From DATJGS01 sp035494735 (GTDB lineage Bacteria; Eisenbacteria; RBG-16-71-46), in NCBI GenBank assembly GCA_035494735.1, contig DATJGS010000029.1, positions 1 through 64,000 on the forward strand: 64,000 nt of DNA. The letters run 5' to 3'. The position numbers and the translations under genes were made by a program. Position 1 is the stretch's first letter. Each line of letters begins with the position of its first letter. Below are positions 18,497-26,259 of the stretch, one piece after another. The notes below the pieces were generated by a model. The model made no database searches and had not been told where the DNA came from. It saw only the letters and a program-made list of their open reading frames with translations.

Positions 18497-19738
18497 TCAT
18501 GGAATGCGCACGCGCGTGGCTTTCTCCCAGCGCGACATGTCGGAGAGGATCACCTGGTCGCCCGGGCCGAGCCCCGAGCGCACTTCGACGGTGCTGGCCG
18601 AGCCGCGGCCGAGCTGGACGGCGACGCGCGACGCGGCGTGGCCGTCGCGATCGAGGCGGAACAGGCTGACCGGTCCCTCGCTCGAACCCTCGGACGGCCG
18701 GCCCACGTACACGACGTCGTGCAGGCGCTCGATCTGGATCGTGCCGTCGACGCTCAAGTCCGGGCGCGCCACCTTGGGCAGCGAGTCGTCGAGCGCGATG
18801 TCGACGGCCACCGTGCCGTTCAGCACGGCCGGATCGACGCGCGCGACGTGGCCGCGGATCGTGCCGTCGTGGGTGTCGACCACGGCGGAGAGTCCGAGCT
18901 TCAGGTCGCGCGACTGGGCTTCGGGCACGAGGATCACCGCCTTCAGGTGATCGACGCCGGCGACGCGCGCCAGCAACTGCCCCGGCGTCACCCACTGCCC
19001 CGGCTGCAGCGACAGCTCCTGCACGACGCCCGCGCCGCCGGCCCGCACCTGCATCGACGCGACGCGCGACTGCTGGAAGCGCGCGATCGCGGCGAGCCGC
19101 TCGACCTCGGAGCGGCGCAGCGCGAGCTGGGCGTCGAGTTCCTCCGACACCACCTGCAGGCGCTTCTGCTCGCTCGCGTAGCGAGCGTTCGCGTCTTCGG
19201 CCGCGTCGCGCGCGCGCTCGGTTTCCATCTCGGACGCCAGGCCTTCGGCGGCCAGGCGCTCGGCGACCTTGACCGCGCGGTCGGCGTTGCGCGCCTCGAG
19301 CTTGACCGAGGCGACCGACGCGGACGCCGCGAGGCGCTGGGTCTCGAGCGTGGAGCGCAGCGAAGCCAGATCGGCCTCGGCCAGCTTGACCTGGCGCTCG
19401 GCCTCGAGCGCTTCGAGCTGGACGTCGGGGTTGCTCATTTCGACGAGCAGCGTGGTCGGCGTCGCGGTCGCGCCCGGGCGCACCAGCACGCGCTCGATCC
19501 GTCCCGCCGTCAGCGCCGAGACCAGGCGCTGGTCCTCGGGCACGAGCGTTCCCGTGGCGCGCACCTCGCGCAGCATGTCGCCCTTCTTCGCGGTGTCGAT
19601 CAGGAGCGACGCACGCTCGACGGTCGGCGCGGCCTGCTTCAACTGGCTCATGCCCAGGGTGGCCAGCGCGAGCAGGACGGCGCCGCCGCCCCAGATGAGG
19701 GCGCGGTGCTTGCGGCGTTTCGGGCGCGGAATGTCCAT
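18497..19738 (-). CDS. HlyD/MacA-type periplasmic adaptor of an ABC exporter
   Basis: A 413-aa membrane-fusion protein. A basic N-terminus (RPKRRKHRALIWGGG) leads into one TM anchor. A split lipoyl domain (TGTLVPEDQRLVSA... and RAGGAGVVQELSLQPGQWV) flanks a long alpha-helical hairpin (about residues 105-245, heptad-like ALEAERQVKLAEADLASL). Beta-barrel and membrane-proximal domains follow. It would bridge the permease to an outer-membrane channel, but no TolC-like gene is in the window. The start at 19738 is set by GGAGGAG 5 nt upstream. It is the first gene of the adaptor-ATPase-permease-DUF4097 operon. Confidence 0.9.
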   Translation of the reverse strand: MDIPRPKRRKHRALIWGGGAVLLALATLGMSQLKQAAPTVERASLLIDTAKKGDMLREVRATGTLVPEDQRLVSALTAGRIERVLVRPGATATPTTLLVEMSNPDVQLEALEAERQVKLAEADLASLRSTLETQRLAASASVASVKLEARNADRAVKVAERLAAEGLASEMETERARDAAEDANARYASEQKRLQVVSEELDAQLALRRSEVERLAAIARFQQSRVASMQVRAGGAGVVQELSLQPGQWVTPGQLLARVAGVDHLKAVILVPEAQSRDLKLGLSAVVDTHDGTIRGHVARVDPAVLNGTVAVDIALDDSLPKVARPDLSVDGTIQIERLHDVVYVGRPSEGSSEGPVSLFRLDRDGHAASRVAVQLGRGSASTVEVRSGLGPGDQVILSDMSRWEKATRVRIP

Positions 19739-19870
19739 TGCGGCTCCTCCGTTGCCAGGTGTGACGGACCCGGCTCTCGGAGAGTTGCACTGGAAGAAGC
19801 GTTCCATGCCCGGCGCGGATGCGCTCGTGGCGCCACAGCGAGTTACGCGCGCGCTCGCGGGCTCCTACAG

Positions 19871-19914
19871 AAGAAAACGTCCGGTCCCGGGATTCGCTCG
19901 TCCCGGAACCGGAC
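19871..19914 (-). terminator. Rho-independent terminator of the DinB-like gene
   Basis: Fourteen-nt arms at 19901-19914 and 19879-19892 match in 13 positions around an 8-nt loop. On the minus strand the hairpin is followed by a T-rich tract (GTTTTCTT). It separates the DinB-like gene from the exporter operon. Confidence 0.75.
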
Positions 19915-19985
19915 AGTGCTGTGGTGCTGGATCGCGGGCCGCCACGCCGACGTGTGGCGCGGCGACGGCCGCTTGGGCGCCGCGC

Positions 19986-20507
19986 CTACGCCTTCGCTGC
20001 CTGCTGCGCGCGCATGGCGGCCGTGGCCTCGCGGTTCGGCCCGAACAGGCCGGGCGGCGTGCCGCCGGCCAGGCGGCACATGAGCACGAGCTGGCCGCGG
20101 TGGTGGAGCTGGTGGTGGAGCGTCGCGTCCCACAGGATCTGGCGCACGGGCAGCTCGCGGCCGCCGAAGAACGGCCGCGTCTCGTCGAGCACGGCGGGCG
20201 TCAGCTTGGACAGGCGCTCGATCGCGTCCTTGTGGATGCGCGCGTAGCCGGTCGCGAGGCTCGCGACGTCGCGCGGCCGCTCGATGCCGGGCGGCTTCTC
20301 GCCCGACTTCGTGGGGTTCGCGACGATCCAGCTCGAGTAGCCGTCCAGCTCGGCCAGATGCCAGGCCATTTCGCCGAGCGAGCGGCTCTCCTTGTCGGCG
20401 CGGAAGTCGTACTGATCCTTCGGCAGCGCTTCCAGCAGCTTGATCGTGCCTTCGGCGACCTGGTCCCAGGTCTTCAGGAAGGTCTGCAGCTCGTTCGTGT
20501 TCGGCAT
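19986..20507 (-). CDS. DinB/YfiT-like metal-binding protein
   Basis: A 173-aa four-helix-bundle protein of the DinB superfamily. The metal-site histidines are in place: MAWHLAELDGY near residue 55, and HHQLHHRGQLVLMCRLAGG near residue 140. The motif PGLFGPN close to the C-terminus is typical of one soil-bacterial subgroup. Family members include mycothiol- or bacillithiol-dependent transferases and proteins of unknown function, so no reaction is assigned. The ATG at 20507 has AGGAG 8 nt upstream. The gene is monocistronic, with a promoter embedded in an inverted repeat (20539-20607) and a terminator downstream. Confidence 0.8.
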   Translation of the reverse strand: MPNTNELQTFLKTWDQVAEGTIKLLEALPKDQYDFRADKESRSLGEMAWHLAELDGYSSWIVANPTKSGEKPPGIERPRDVASLATGYARIHKDAIERLSKLTPAVLDETRPFFGGRELPVRQILWDATLHHQLHHRGQLVLMCRLAGGTPPGLFGPNREATAAMRAQQAAKA

Positions 20508-20538
20508 GGGCGGGACTCCTCGGCGAAATGAAATAACG

Positions 20539-20607
20539 CGGGGATCGTTGCGGACCGACCGCGCGAGCCTACTCCGGCTCATCGTGATCGGCCAACAACG
20601 ATCCCCG
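20539..20607 (-). promoter_or_regulatory. DinB-gene promoter flanked by a 12-bp inverted repeat
   Basis: CGGGGATCGTTG (20539-20550) and CAACGATCCCCG (20596-20607) are perfect inverted copies. Between them on the minus strand lie TTGGCC (20590-20595) and TAGGCT (20566-20571), 18 nt apart. One arm abuts the -35 box and the other lies just after the expected start of transcription, as for a repressor operator pair. Confidence 0.5.
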
Positions 20608-20692
20608 TGTCCTTGCCGCAGCGCCCGCGGTGCGTTGCCGTGCCACCGCGTCGGCGCGGATACCGACCGCGCGGCGCCGTCAGCGCCCCCGC

Positions 20693-21568
20693 CTACGTGC
20701 CGCTCGCCTGCCGGAGGTGGATGCCGCCGTTCACCGTGTGCACCTTGAGCGGGCTGCCGCCCTTGCCGAGCGTGCCCTCGACGTGATGCCGGCCGATGCG
20801 GCCGTGGACGGTCAGGGGGAAATCGCTCTCGATGTCGCCGTTCACGGACGACGCTTCGATCTCGGCGCCGACGTCGGACGGCAGGCTGACTTCGATCTGG
20901 CCGTTCACCGACTCGAATTCCAGCGTGTCCTTCCAGTTCGCGCTGCCGAGCCGCGCGTGGATGGAACCATTCACCGTCGCGGCCTGGGCCTGATCGTCCG
21001 TCGAGACGTCGATGGAGCCGTTCACCGTGCGCGCGTCGACTGGACCCGTGAGGTCGCGGATCTCGAGCGAGCCGTTCACGGTGTGCGGCGAGAACGAGAC
21101 GCCCTTCGGCACCTTGATCCAGTACTCGACCGAGACGTCGTTGTTGCGCGTGTTCGAGTGCTCGTTGTCGCCGGTCTCGCAGCTGTTCGGGCGCGAGCCG
21201 AACGCATTCGGATAGATCGTGCAGATGGCGACACCCTCGTCGTCCTTCGACACGTCGATCTTCACGTCATCGGGGTCGCTGCGCCGCCACGACTTCGTGG
21301 CCTGCACCGACACTTCGTTCCCGCTCGTCGGCTCGGCGTGGATCGCGCCGTTCACGTTCTTGATCCACAGCCTCTGCCCGGGCTTGAGCGCGCCCGACCA
21401 CTCGAAGTCCGGTTGCGACGACACGGTGCGCCCGCCGCCGACGCCGTGCGACTCGGAATGGCTGTGCGACTCCCTGGCCGCGACATAGGACGGCGCGGTC
21501 AACGCCAGCACGGCCGCGGTCGCGATGAGGATGGGGTGCAACACGGAAGCTGCGGTCCTCGGCTTCAT
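20693..21568 (-). CDS. Exported DUF4097-like beta-repeat protein with VNG repeats
   Basis: A 291-aa protein with a signal peptide (ILIATAAVLALTAPSYVAA), a His/Ser-rich segment (ESHSHSESHG) and a beta-repeat body. Seven copies carry the core TVNGxI (KNVNGAIHA, HTVNGSLEI, RTVNGSIDV, ATVNGSIHA, ESVNGQIEV, SSVNGDIES, HTVNGGIHL). The family is annotated DUF4097 and thought to form a right-handed beta-solenoid on the surface or in the periplasm. It starts 1 nt after the stop of another DUF4097 gene. It is the last gene of the sigma/anti-sigma operon and so probably an output of that sigma factor. Confidence 0.8.
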   Translation of the reverse strand: MKPRTAASVLHPILIATAAVLALTAPSYVAARESHSHSESHGVGGGRTVSSQPDFEWSGALKPGQRLWIKNVNGAIHAEPTSGNEVSVQATKSWRRSDPDDVKIDVSKDDEGVAICTIYPNAFGSRPNSCETGDNEHSNTRNNDVSVEYWIKVPKGVSFSPHTVNGSLEIRDLTGPVDARTVNGSIDVSTDDQAQAATVNGSIHARLGSANWKDTLEFESVNGQIEVSLPSDVGAEIEASSVNGDIESDFPLTVHGRIGRHHVEGTLGKGGSPLKVHTVNGGIHLRQASGT

Positions 21569-21569
21569 G

Positions 21570-22562
21570 TCATTTCTCCTCGTCGTCGGACTTGTCCTCG
21601 TCGGATTGGTTGTCGCGCGCCTTGTGACGTTTCTCGCGCTCCACGGTGCGAATGCGCTCGAGCGTGTGCCTCTTGAACGTGGTCTTCACCTCGGGCAGGT
21701 CGCGCAGGTTCACCATCTCGGTGCCCTTGTGCAGCAGGATGTCGCCGCTGAACGACTCGAGCTGCAAATCCGAGCCGCCGCCGCCCAGGGTGAACGCGAA
21801 GTTCCGGTGGCCCTTCATCTGGTTCAGCTTGATGTCGCAGTTCGAGTCGAAATCGCCGTTGAACGTGGAGACCGTGACCGCGGCGTTCGTCCTGTCGGGC
21901 ACGATCACCTGGATGTCACCGCTGTGCGTCTGAAAGTGGTACTGCCCGCCGTGCTTGAGCGCGCCGAGGAACGCCAGGTCGCCGCTCACGCTGCTGGCGT
22001 CGATCTCGTCCGAGTCGATGTGGCTCAGCGTCACGTCGCCGTTCACTGTCTCGGCGCTGATGTTGCCGACGACGTCGTCCAGCGTGATGCCCTCGTTGAT
22101 CGAGCTGACCTTGATCCGGCCGCTGGCCTTCTGCAGCACGACGCCGCCCTGCACGCTGCTCAGCGTGATCGGCCCCGCGCCGCCCACGACCTGCACCTCG
22201 CCCTTCACGGTCTCGACGCGGATGCCGCTCTTGGCGCCGTCGATCTGCACGTCCGTGAACGGGCCGGTGACGCTCACCGCCATCCACATCGGCATGGTGA
22301 TCTCGAAGTCCACGCTGCCGGGAGGACCGCGGCGGCTGCTCGTGCTGATCTTGAACGCGCCTTCGTTGACGTCGAGGTCGACGTCCGTGCGCGCGCTGTG
22401 GTCCGCCTCGATGCGCACGGCATTCTTGTTCCACGTGCTCACGGCCACGCTGCCCCCGAAGTTGCTGATGTCGAGCAGCGTCCCCGGACGCACGGACACC
22501 GTGGTGTCGGTGTGCGTGGTCAGCGAGGCGAGTGTGAACGCGGCGGCGGCGATGAACATCAT
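21570..22562 (-). CDS. Exported DUF4097-like beta-repeat protein with charged C-terminal tail
   Basis: A 330-aa protein. A short signal peptide (MMFIAAAAFTLASL) precedes about nine solenoid units whose turns read NFGGSVAV, TVKGEVQV, SVQGGVVL, SINEGITL, TVNGDVTL, SVSGDLAF, THSGDIQV, TFNGDFDS and SFSGDILL. The last 45 residues are very hydrophilic (EREKRHKARDNQSDEDKSDDEEK) and probably unstructured. It is flanked in the operon by the anti-sigma gene (15 nt upstream) and a second DUF4097 gene (1 nt downstream), implying coordinated synthesis. No catalytic motif is visible. Confidence 0.8.
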   Translation of the reverse strand: MMFIAAAAFTLASLTTHTDTTVSVRPGTLLDISNFGGSVAVSTWNKNAVRIEADHSARTDVDLDVNEGAFKISTSSRRGPPGSVDFEITMPMWMAVSVTGPFTDVQIDGAKSGIRVETVKGEVQVVGGAGPITLSSVQGGVVLQKASGRIKVSSINEGITLDDVVGNISAETVNGDVTLSHIDSDEIDASSVSGDLAFLGALKHGGQYHFQTHSGDIQVIVPDRTNAAVTVSTFNGDFDSNCDIKLNQMKGHRNFAFTLGGGGSDLQLESFSGDILLHKGTEMVNLRDLPEVKTTFKRHTLERIRTVEREKRHKARDNQSDEDKSDDEEK

Positions 22563-22577
22563 GTGCGTGATTCTCCC

Positions 22578-23393
22578 TTAGCCGCGCGGCCCGGCGAAAT
22601 CCGTGACGCGGCGCAGCAAATCCATCTTGAGCCTCAACTGCTGGGCAAGGTGTCCATTCAAGTACGGACTCGCGGGGTCGGCCGCGAGCGCGCGGCGCGC
22701 CTGATCGATCGCGTGATCGATGATCGCGAGGTTCTGCTCGACCACGCGCACCGTCGACGTATCCAGTTCGGAGCGGTGCTCGTGCATCGTGCGCTCGAGC
22801 TCGGCGATGGCCACGTCGTAGTGCGACGGATCGAAGCCGGCGTACTGGGCGTTCGTCGCGCCCGGCGCCACGTAATCGATGACCGGCGAGGTCCTCGGCG
22901 ACGTCGTCGCTTCGCCGGTCGCGGCAATCAGTCCGGTGACACCCGGCCGCGCCGCCACGCCGTTGCCGGCGACGCCGGACGCGTGCCGCAGCGCCATCCA
23001 CACGCCGCCACCCGAGAGCAGGGCCAGCAGAAGCGCGGCGGCCGCGGCCTGGGGCAGCGAGACCGAGAAGCGGAACGCGGGCCGGAAGAACGGCACGATG
23101 CTGCGGCGCGCGGCCGGCGGCGGCGCGGTCGCGGTGTCCGGATCGCCGGCCGAAGCGCCCGCGCCCATCTCAGAGCGCGCGGCGACGAGCCGTGCCTCGA
23201 TCGCCGGCCACAGATCGTCCGCGGGCGGCGCCGACTCGAGCGTGCGGGCGCGTTCGACCACCACGCGCAACCCCTCGAGGACCGCGCTGCACTCCGCGCA
23301 GGTCCCGAGATGGGCCTCCAGCTCTTCGCGCTCCGGCGCGGCGAGCTGGCCGTCCACGTACTCCGAGAGTCGATCCGTCCACCGATCCGTCAT
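22578..23393 (-). CDS. Membrane anti-sigma factor with zinc-binding ZAS domain
   Basis: A 271-aa protein. The N-terminal domain has the zinc anti-sigma motif HLGTCAEC (H-x3-C-x2-C, about residues 28-35). A Pro/Ala-rich linker and a single TM (about 110-130, AAAAALLLALLSGGGVWMAL) lead to a periplasmic domain that ends in helices (YDVAIAELERTMHEHRSELD...), possibly the sensor. It should sequester the ECF sigma factor encoded immediately upstream, with which it shares an ATGA overlap, and release it on an envelope signal. No protease gene is nearby. Confidence 0.88.
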   Translation of the reverse strand: MTDRWTDRLSEYVDGQLAAPEREELEAHLGTCAECSAVLEGLRVVVERARTLESAPPADDLWPAIEARLVAARSEMGAGASAGDPDTATAPPPAARRSIVPFFRPAFRFSVSLPQAAAAALLLALLSGGGVWMALRHASGVAGNGVAARPGVTGLIAATGEATTSPRTSPVIDYVAPGATNAQYAGFDPSHYDVAIAELERTMHEHRSELDTSTVRVVEQNLAIIDHAIDQARRALAADPASPYLNGHLAQQLRLKMDLLRRVTDFAGPRG

Positions 23394-23974
23394 GTCTGCC
23401 TGGCTCCTTCGAGATGCCGGCGCAGGATCATCCGCGCCCGATGCAACTGCGCCTTCGTCGTCCCCGCCGTGATCTCGAGCATCTCCGCGATCTCGACGTG
23501 CGTGTAGCCCTCGACGTCGTGCAGCACGAAGATCTGTCTCGCTCCGTCCGGCAACTTCTCGATGGCCCGATCGAAATCGAGCCGGTGATCCGATCCCGAC
23601 GGCCGCGTCGGCACCGTCTCCAGCGCTTCCGGGTCGTCGTTCATGCGTCCGCGGCGGATCGCGTGTTGCGACCTCCGGGTCAGGATCACGTTGACCCCGA
23701 GCCGGTACAACCAGGTTCCGAACTGCGACTCACCGCGAAACGTCCCGATCTTCTCCCAAGCCCTGACGAAGATATCCTGCGTCAGTTCCGGCGCTTCTTC
23801 AGACCCCATCATGCGCCGGCACAGCGAGTGGATGCGCCCCACGTGCACCCGGTACAGCCGCTCGAAGGCGCGCAAGTCCCCACCAGCCGCCCGTTGGACA
23901 TCCCCGGCGGCCTCGACGGGCGTTGGCTGCTGGCCTTTGCCTATCGCCATGACGAGGAGGGCCGGGAGCGCCAT
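23390..23974 (-). CDS. ECF RNA polymerase sigma factor
   Basis: A protein of up to 194 aa with sigma region 2 (AFERLYRVHVGRIHSLCRRMMG, AWEKIGTFRGESQFGTWLYRLGVNVI) and region 4 (LPDGARQIFVLHDVEGYTH, EIAEMLEITAGTTKAQLHRAR). Neither start candidate (23974 or ATG 23950) has a good SD. The four-gene unit sigma, anti-sigma, DUF4097, DUF4097 is tightly packed. It probably responds to envelope conditions and controls the surface proteins encoded beside it. Confidence 0.92.
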   Translation of the reverse strand: MALPALLVMAIGKGQQPTPVEAAGDVQRAAGGDLRAFERLYRVHVGRIHSLCRRMMGSEEAPELTQDIFVRAWEKIGTFRGESQFGTWLYRLGVNVILTRRSQHAIRRGRMNDDPEALETVPTRPSGSDHRLDFDRAIEKLPDGARQIFVLHDVEGYTHVEIAEMLEITAGTTKAQLHRARMILRRHLEGARQT

Positions 23975-24010
23975 GCACCGGATTCAGACCACCCGACTGG
24001 CCAAATGGTT

Positions 24011-24038
24011 GGAACCACCCGGGCCCCCGAATTCGTCG
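24011..24038 (+). promoter_or_regulatory. Candidate ECF-type promoter (GGAACC-N17-CGTCG)
   Basis: The 309-nt divergent gap 23975-24283 holds GGAACC (24011-24016) and CGTCG (24034-24038), 17 nt apart, the pattern used by many ECF sigmas. It points to the DTGSG-repeat gene, 246 nt away. No sigma70-like promoter is evident in the gap, which otherwise holds only GC-rich inverted repeats. Confidence 0.3.
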
Positions 24039-24283
24039 AACCGGCCACCTGACCGGGCCGCCGGAAGGCGGAACGGGGCGGCCGTCGGCCCCATTCAAGG
24101 AGCGCGCGGGCGGCAGCATGGCCCGAGGCCAGGCCGGGTTTCAACCTTTCAGGGCCGAGCGCGGTCTCAAGGCCCAGCAGCGGGCAACGGACCGGCATGC
24201 TCGCGACGTGCAACCCGGGACGCACCCCGGCCGTAGCGCAAGGTGTCAGGCCGCTCCCCAACGCATTCCCTCGGAGTCTCGTG

Positions 24284-25474
24284 ATGAACGCCAAGGTCGA
24301 AATCTTCGACGAGAACGGCCCGCGCCGCGTGCGTCGGGTGTTGTTCGCCCTGCTCATCATCGGCGGGCTGATGCTGATGGGCGCCGCCGTCGCGACCGTG
24401 TTCGCGCTCGACGCCAGCGCCGCGACCAGCACGTCCCAGGGCACGGCGCACCGTTACACGCTGAGTGGCGAGCGCATCGCGCTGTTCAACATCGCCGGCG
24501 ACGTCACGCTGGAAGCCGGCACCGGCTCCGACGTGATCGTCGAAGTCACGCCCGACGGCCGCGACGGCGACAAGCTCGAAGTGCGCACCGGCGTGATCGC
24601 CGGCCACAACACGCTGCGCGTCGTCTATCCCACGAACCACGTGATCTACCCCGAGATGCAGTGGGGCTCGCGCGACAACAGTCGCGTGCGCGACGACGGC
24701 ACGTTCGGCGACTTCGAGAAGCGCGGCGGCTGGCAGGGCGGCGGACTGCACGACTTCGGCTTCGGCTCGCACAACGTGAGCGTGTCGCGGAACGGCATCT
24801 TCGGCGGCGGCCTCGAAGCGTGGGCGCACATCCATGTATGGGTGCCGAGCGGACGCAGCGTCGAAGCGCATCAGATGTGCGGCCGCACGACGGCCACGCA
24901 GATCGCCGGCAACGTGGCGCTCGAGATCGGCAGCGGCCACGCGATCGCCGACGGCATCCACGGTTCGCTCGTGCTCGACACCGGCTCCGGCGACGTGGAA
25001 GCGCGCAACATCGTCGGCGACGTGATCCTCGACACCGGCTCGGGCGGCGTGAGCGTGCACACGGTCAAGGGCGGCGACGTGCTCGTGGACACCGGCTCGG
25101 GCAGCGTCGAAGGCGACGGCGTCGACGCCGGCTCGCTGAACATCGACACCGGCTCCGGCGGCGTGCGCCTGGACGGCGTGCGCGCCGACGAAGTGAAGGT
25201 CGACACCGGCTCGGGCGAAGTGGAACTCGGCTTCGTCGACGCCTCGATGCGGCGTTTGGACGTCGATACGGGATCGGGCGGCGTGGTGCTGCGCGTGCCC
25301 AAGAACTTCGGCGCCGACATCGAGATGGATTCCGGCTCGGGCGGCTTCGACAGCGACCTGCCGATCTCGATCGTCCGCCGCGACGACTCCTACCTCAAAG
25401 GCCGCATCGGCGACGGGCGCAGCAAGGTCATGATCGATACGGGGTCGGGTGGCGTGAGGCTGCGGACGAGGTAG
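24284..25474 (+). CDS. Membrane-anchored DUF4097 protein with DTGSG solenoid repeats
   Basis: A 396-aa protein. A cytoplasmic N-terminus (MNAKVEIFDENGPRRVRR) and one TM (about 19-42) anchor it. A Gly-rich middle region (GGWQGGGLHDFGFGS) and nine repeats with the core DTGSGxV, spaced about 18-20 residues, fill the C-terminal half (24930-25460). The strictness of DTGSG suggests a highly regular beta-solenoid, with Asp and Ser/Thr in stacked turns that could bind metal ions or polymerise. The ATG at 24284 is chosen because GGAG lies 7 nt upstream and the TM follows. It is divergent from the sigma operon; its stop is 3 nt from the convergent neighbour. Confidence 0.8.
   Translation: MNAKVEIFDENGPRRVRRVLFALLIIGGLMLMGAAVATVFALDASAATSTSQGTAHRYTLSGERIALFNIAGDVTLEAGTGSDVIVEVTPDGRDGDKLEVRTGVIAGHNTLRVVYPTNHVIYPEMQWGSRDNSRVRDDGTFGDFEKRGGWQGGGLHDFGFGSHNVSVSRNGIFGGGLEAWAHIHVWVPSGRSVEAHQMCGRTTATQIAGNVALEIGSGHAIADGIHGSLVLDTGSGDVEARNIVGDVILDTGSGGVSVHTVKGGDVLVDTGSGSVEGDGVDAGSLNIDTGSGGVRLDGVRADEVKVDTGSGEVELGFVDASMRRLDVDTGSGGVVLRVPKNFGADIEMDSGSGGFDSDLPISIVRRDDSYLKGRIGDGRSKVMIDTGSGGVRLRTR
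24930..25460 (+). repeat. Coding tandem repeat (DTGSG units, about 57 bp)
   Basis: Nine near-periodic copies of a GACACCGGCTC-like segment encode DTGSG. Spacing is 54-75 bp and the intervening codons vary, so this is a protein repeat rather than a DNA satellite or CRISPR. Confidence 0.7.
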
Positions 25475-25477
25475 GGG

Positions 25478-25738
25478 CTACGCTCCCCCCTCGTCGACGA
25501 TCCTCGCTGCCAGCTTCTCCATGTCATCCCTTTGCTTCCGGTCGTAGCTCTCTTCCCGACTCCTAATGTCAGCATCGGATACAAAGTGCTGAATTGTGCT
25601 CCATGCCCTCACGTAGTCTCGATGCCCCGTGATTTCACGCTCACGCTCCATCAAATGCTGCATGGCCACCTCACCGTCCACCTTGCCGGCTGCCACGCCT
25701 CGCAGTAGTCGCACAATGAATTCATCAATTCGCTCCAT
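25478..25738 (-). CDS. Small hypothetical protein (86 aa), lower GC
   Basis: An 86-aa acidic, helical protein (MERIDEFIVRLLRGVAAGK... DMEKLAARIVDEGGA) with no signal peptide or TM. I do not recognise a family. GC content drops visibly here relative to the flanking genes, codon use includes rare A/T-ending codons, and an SD-like GGGGGG lies 7 nt before the ATG. It follows the 130-aa gene at 25769 on the same strand by 30 nt, so they form a two-gene unit. A toxin-immunity or DNA-island role is conceivable but has no direct support. Confidence 0.6.
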   Translation of the reverse strand: MERIDEFIVRLLRGVAAGKVDGEVAMQHLMEREREITGHRDYVRAWSTIQHFVSDADIRSREESYDRKQRDDMEKLAARIVDEGGA

Positions 25739-25768
25739 TCGAGTGCCCCCCGAACAGGTGCGGAAGAA

Positions 25769-26161
25769 TCACTCCCCGCTCCCGAAGAGTCGTCGCCAGA
25801 TCCGGGCAATGACCGTCTCTTTCTCGTTCTCACGCTGGGCGACTACCGCGCTCCAGAGTTCCTGGATGGCCTCGCGTGACGAGCCGGCCCGGACGTCCTC
25901 GAATCGGACACCACCGCTCGTGGCGTAGTTCTCGATTGCTTGCCTCAGCGCGGCTGGCTCCGCGGTGCCGGGTCTCCTGTCGACTTGGATCGTGTCGCCC
26001 ACGACGCTGAGATCCCATCGAACGCCATCCGCGGTCCAGCAGTCGTATTCGTGATCCTCGATGTCGATCAGTTCCAGATCTCGGCGCAGGTGCTGTAGGT
26101 CGCGAAACGCGGACATGTAGCCGTCGCGGTCACGAGTGAAGTAGTTGACCTGGTGCCGCAC
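25769..26161 (-). CDS. Hypothetical protein (130 aa), lower GC
   Basis: A 130-aa soluble protein starting at a GTG (VRHQVNYFTRDRDGYMSAFRD). It contains alternating beta strands and helices (LIDIEDHEYDCWTADGVRWDLSVVGDTIQV) and a basic C-terminal helix (VIARIWRRLFGSGE). I do not recognise a family. As with its downstream neighbour, base composition is lower in GC than the chromosome around it, suggesting recent acquisition. It is probably co-transcribed with the 86-aa gene. No promoter of the usual local type is visible in the 98-nt gap upstream. Confidence 0.6.
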   Translation of the reverse strand: MRHQVNYFTRDRDGYMSAFRDLQHLRRDLELIDIEDHEYDCWTADGVRWDLSVVGDTIQVDRRPGTAEPAALRQAIENYATSGGVRFEDVRAGSSREAIQELWSAVVAQRENEKETVIARIWRRLFGSGE

Positions 26162-26259
26162 GCGCTACCGCCCCGTCGTCTCGAGCTCGCGACCCACGGC
26201 GTGCGCAGCAAGCAGCACGGGAGCCTCAGCGTACGGCGCACACAAGCGCGACGGAGCCA

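Noticed and set aside
19739..19765. TGGCA followed by a GC as a sigma54 promoter
   Set aside because: Spacing and the -12 element do not fit TTGC, and the sequence overlaps the SD of the adaptor gene.
17715..19790. A single 691-codon adaptor-ATPase fusion
   Set aside because: The upstream part is a frame-shifted shadow of the adaptor gene; a strong SD marks the ATPase start at 18464.
24930..25460. Regular DNA repeats as a CRISPR array
   Set aside because: The repeats are in frame, encode DTGSG in a complete DUF4097 protein, and have variable spacing and no cas genes.
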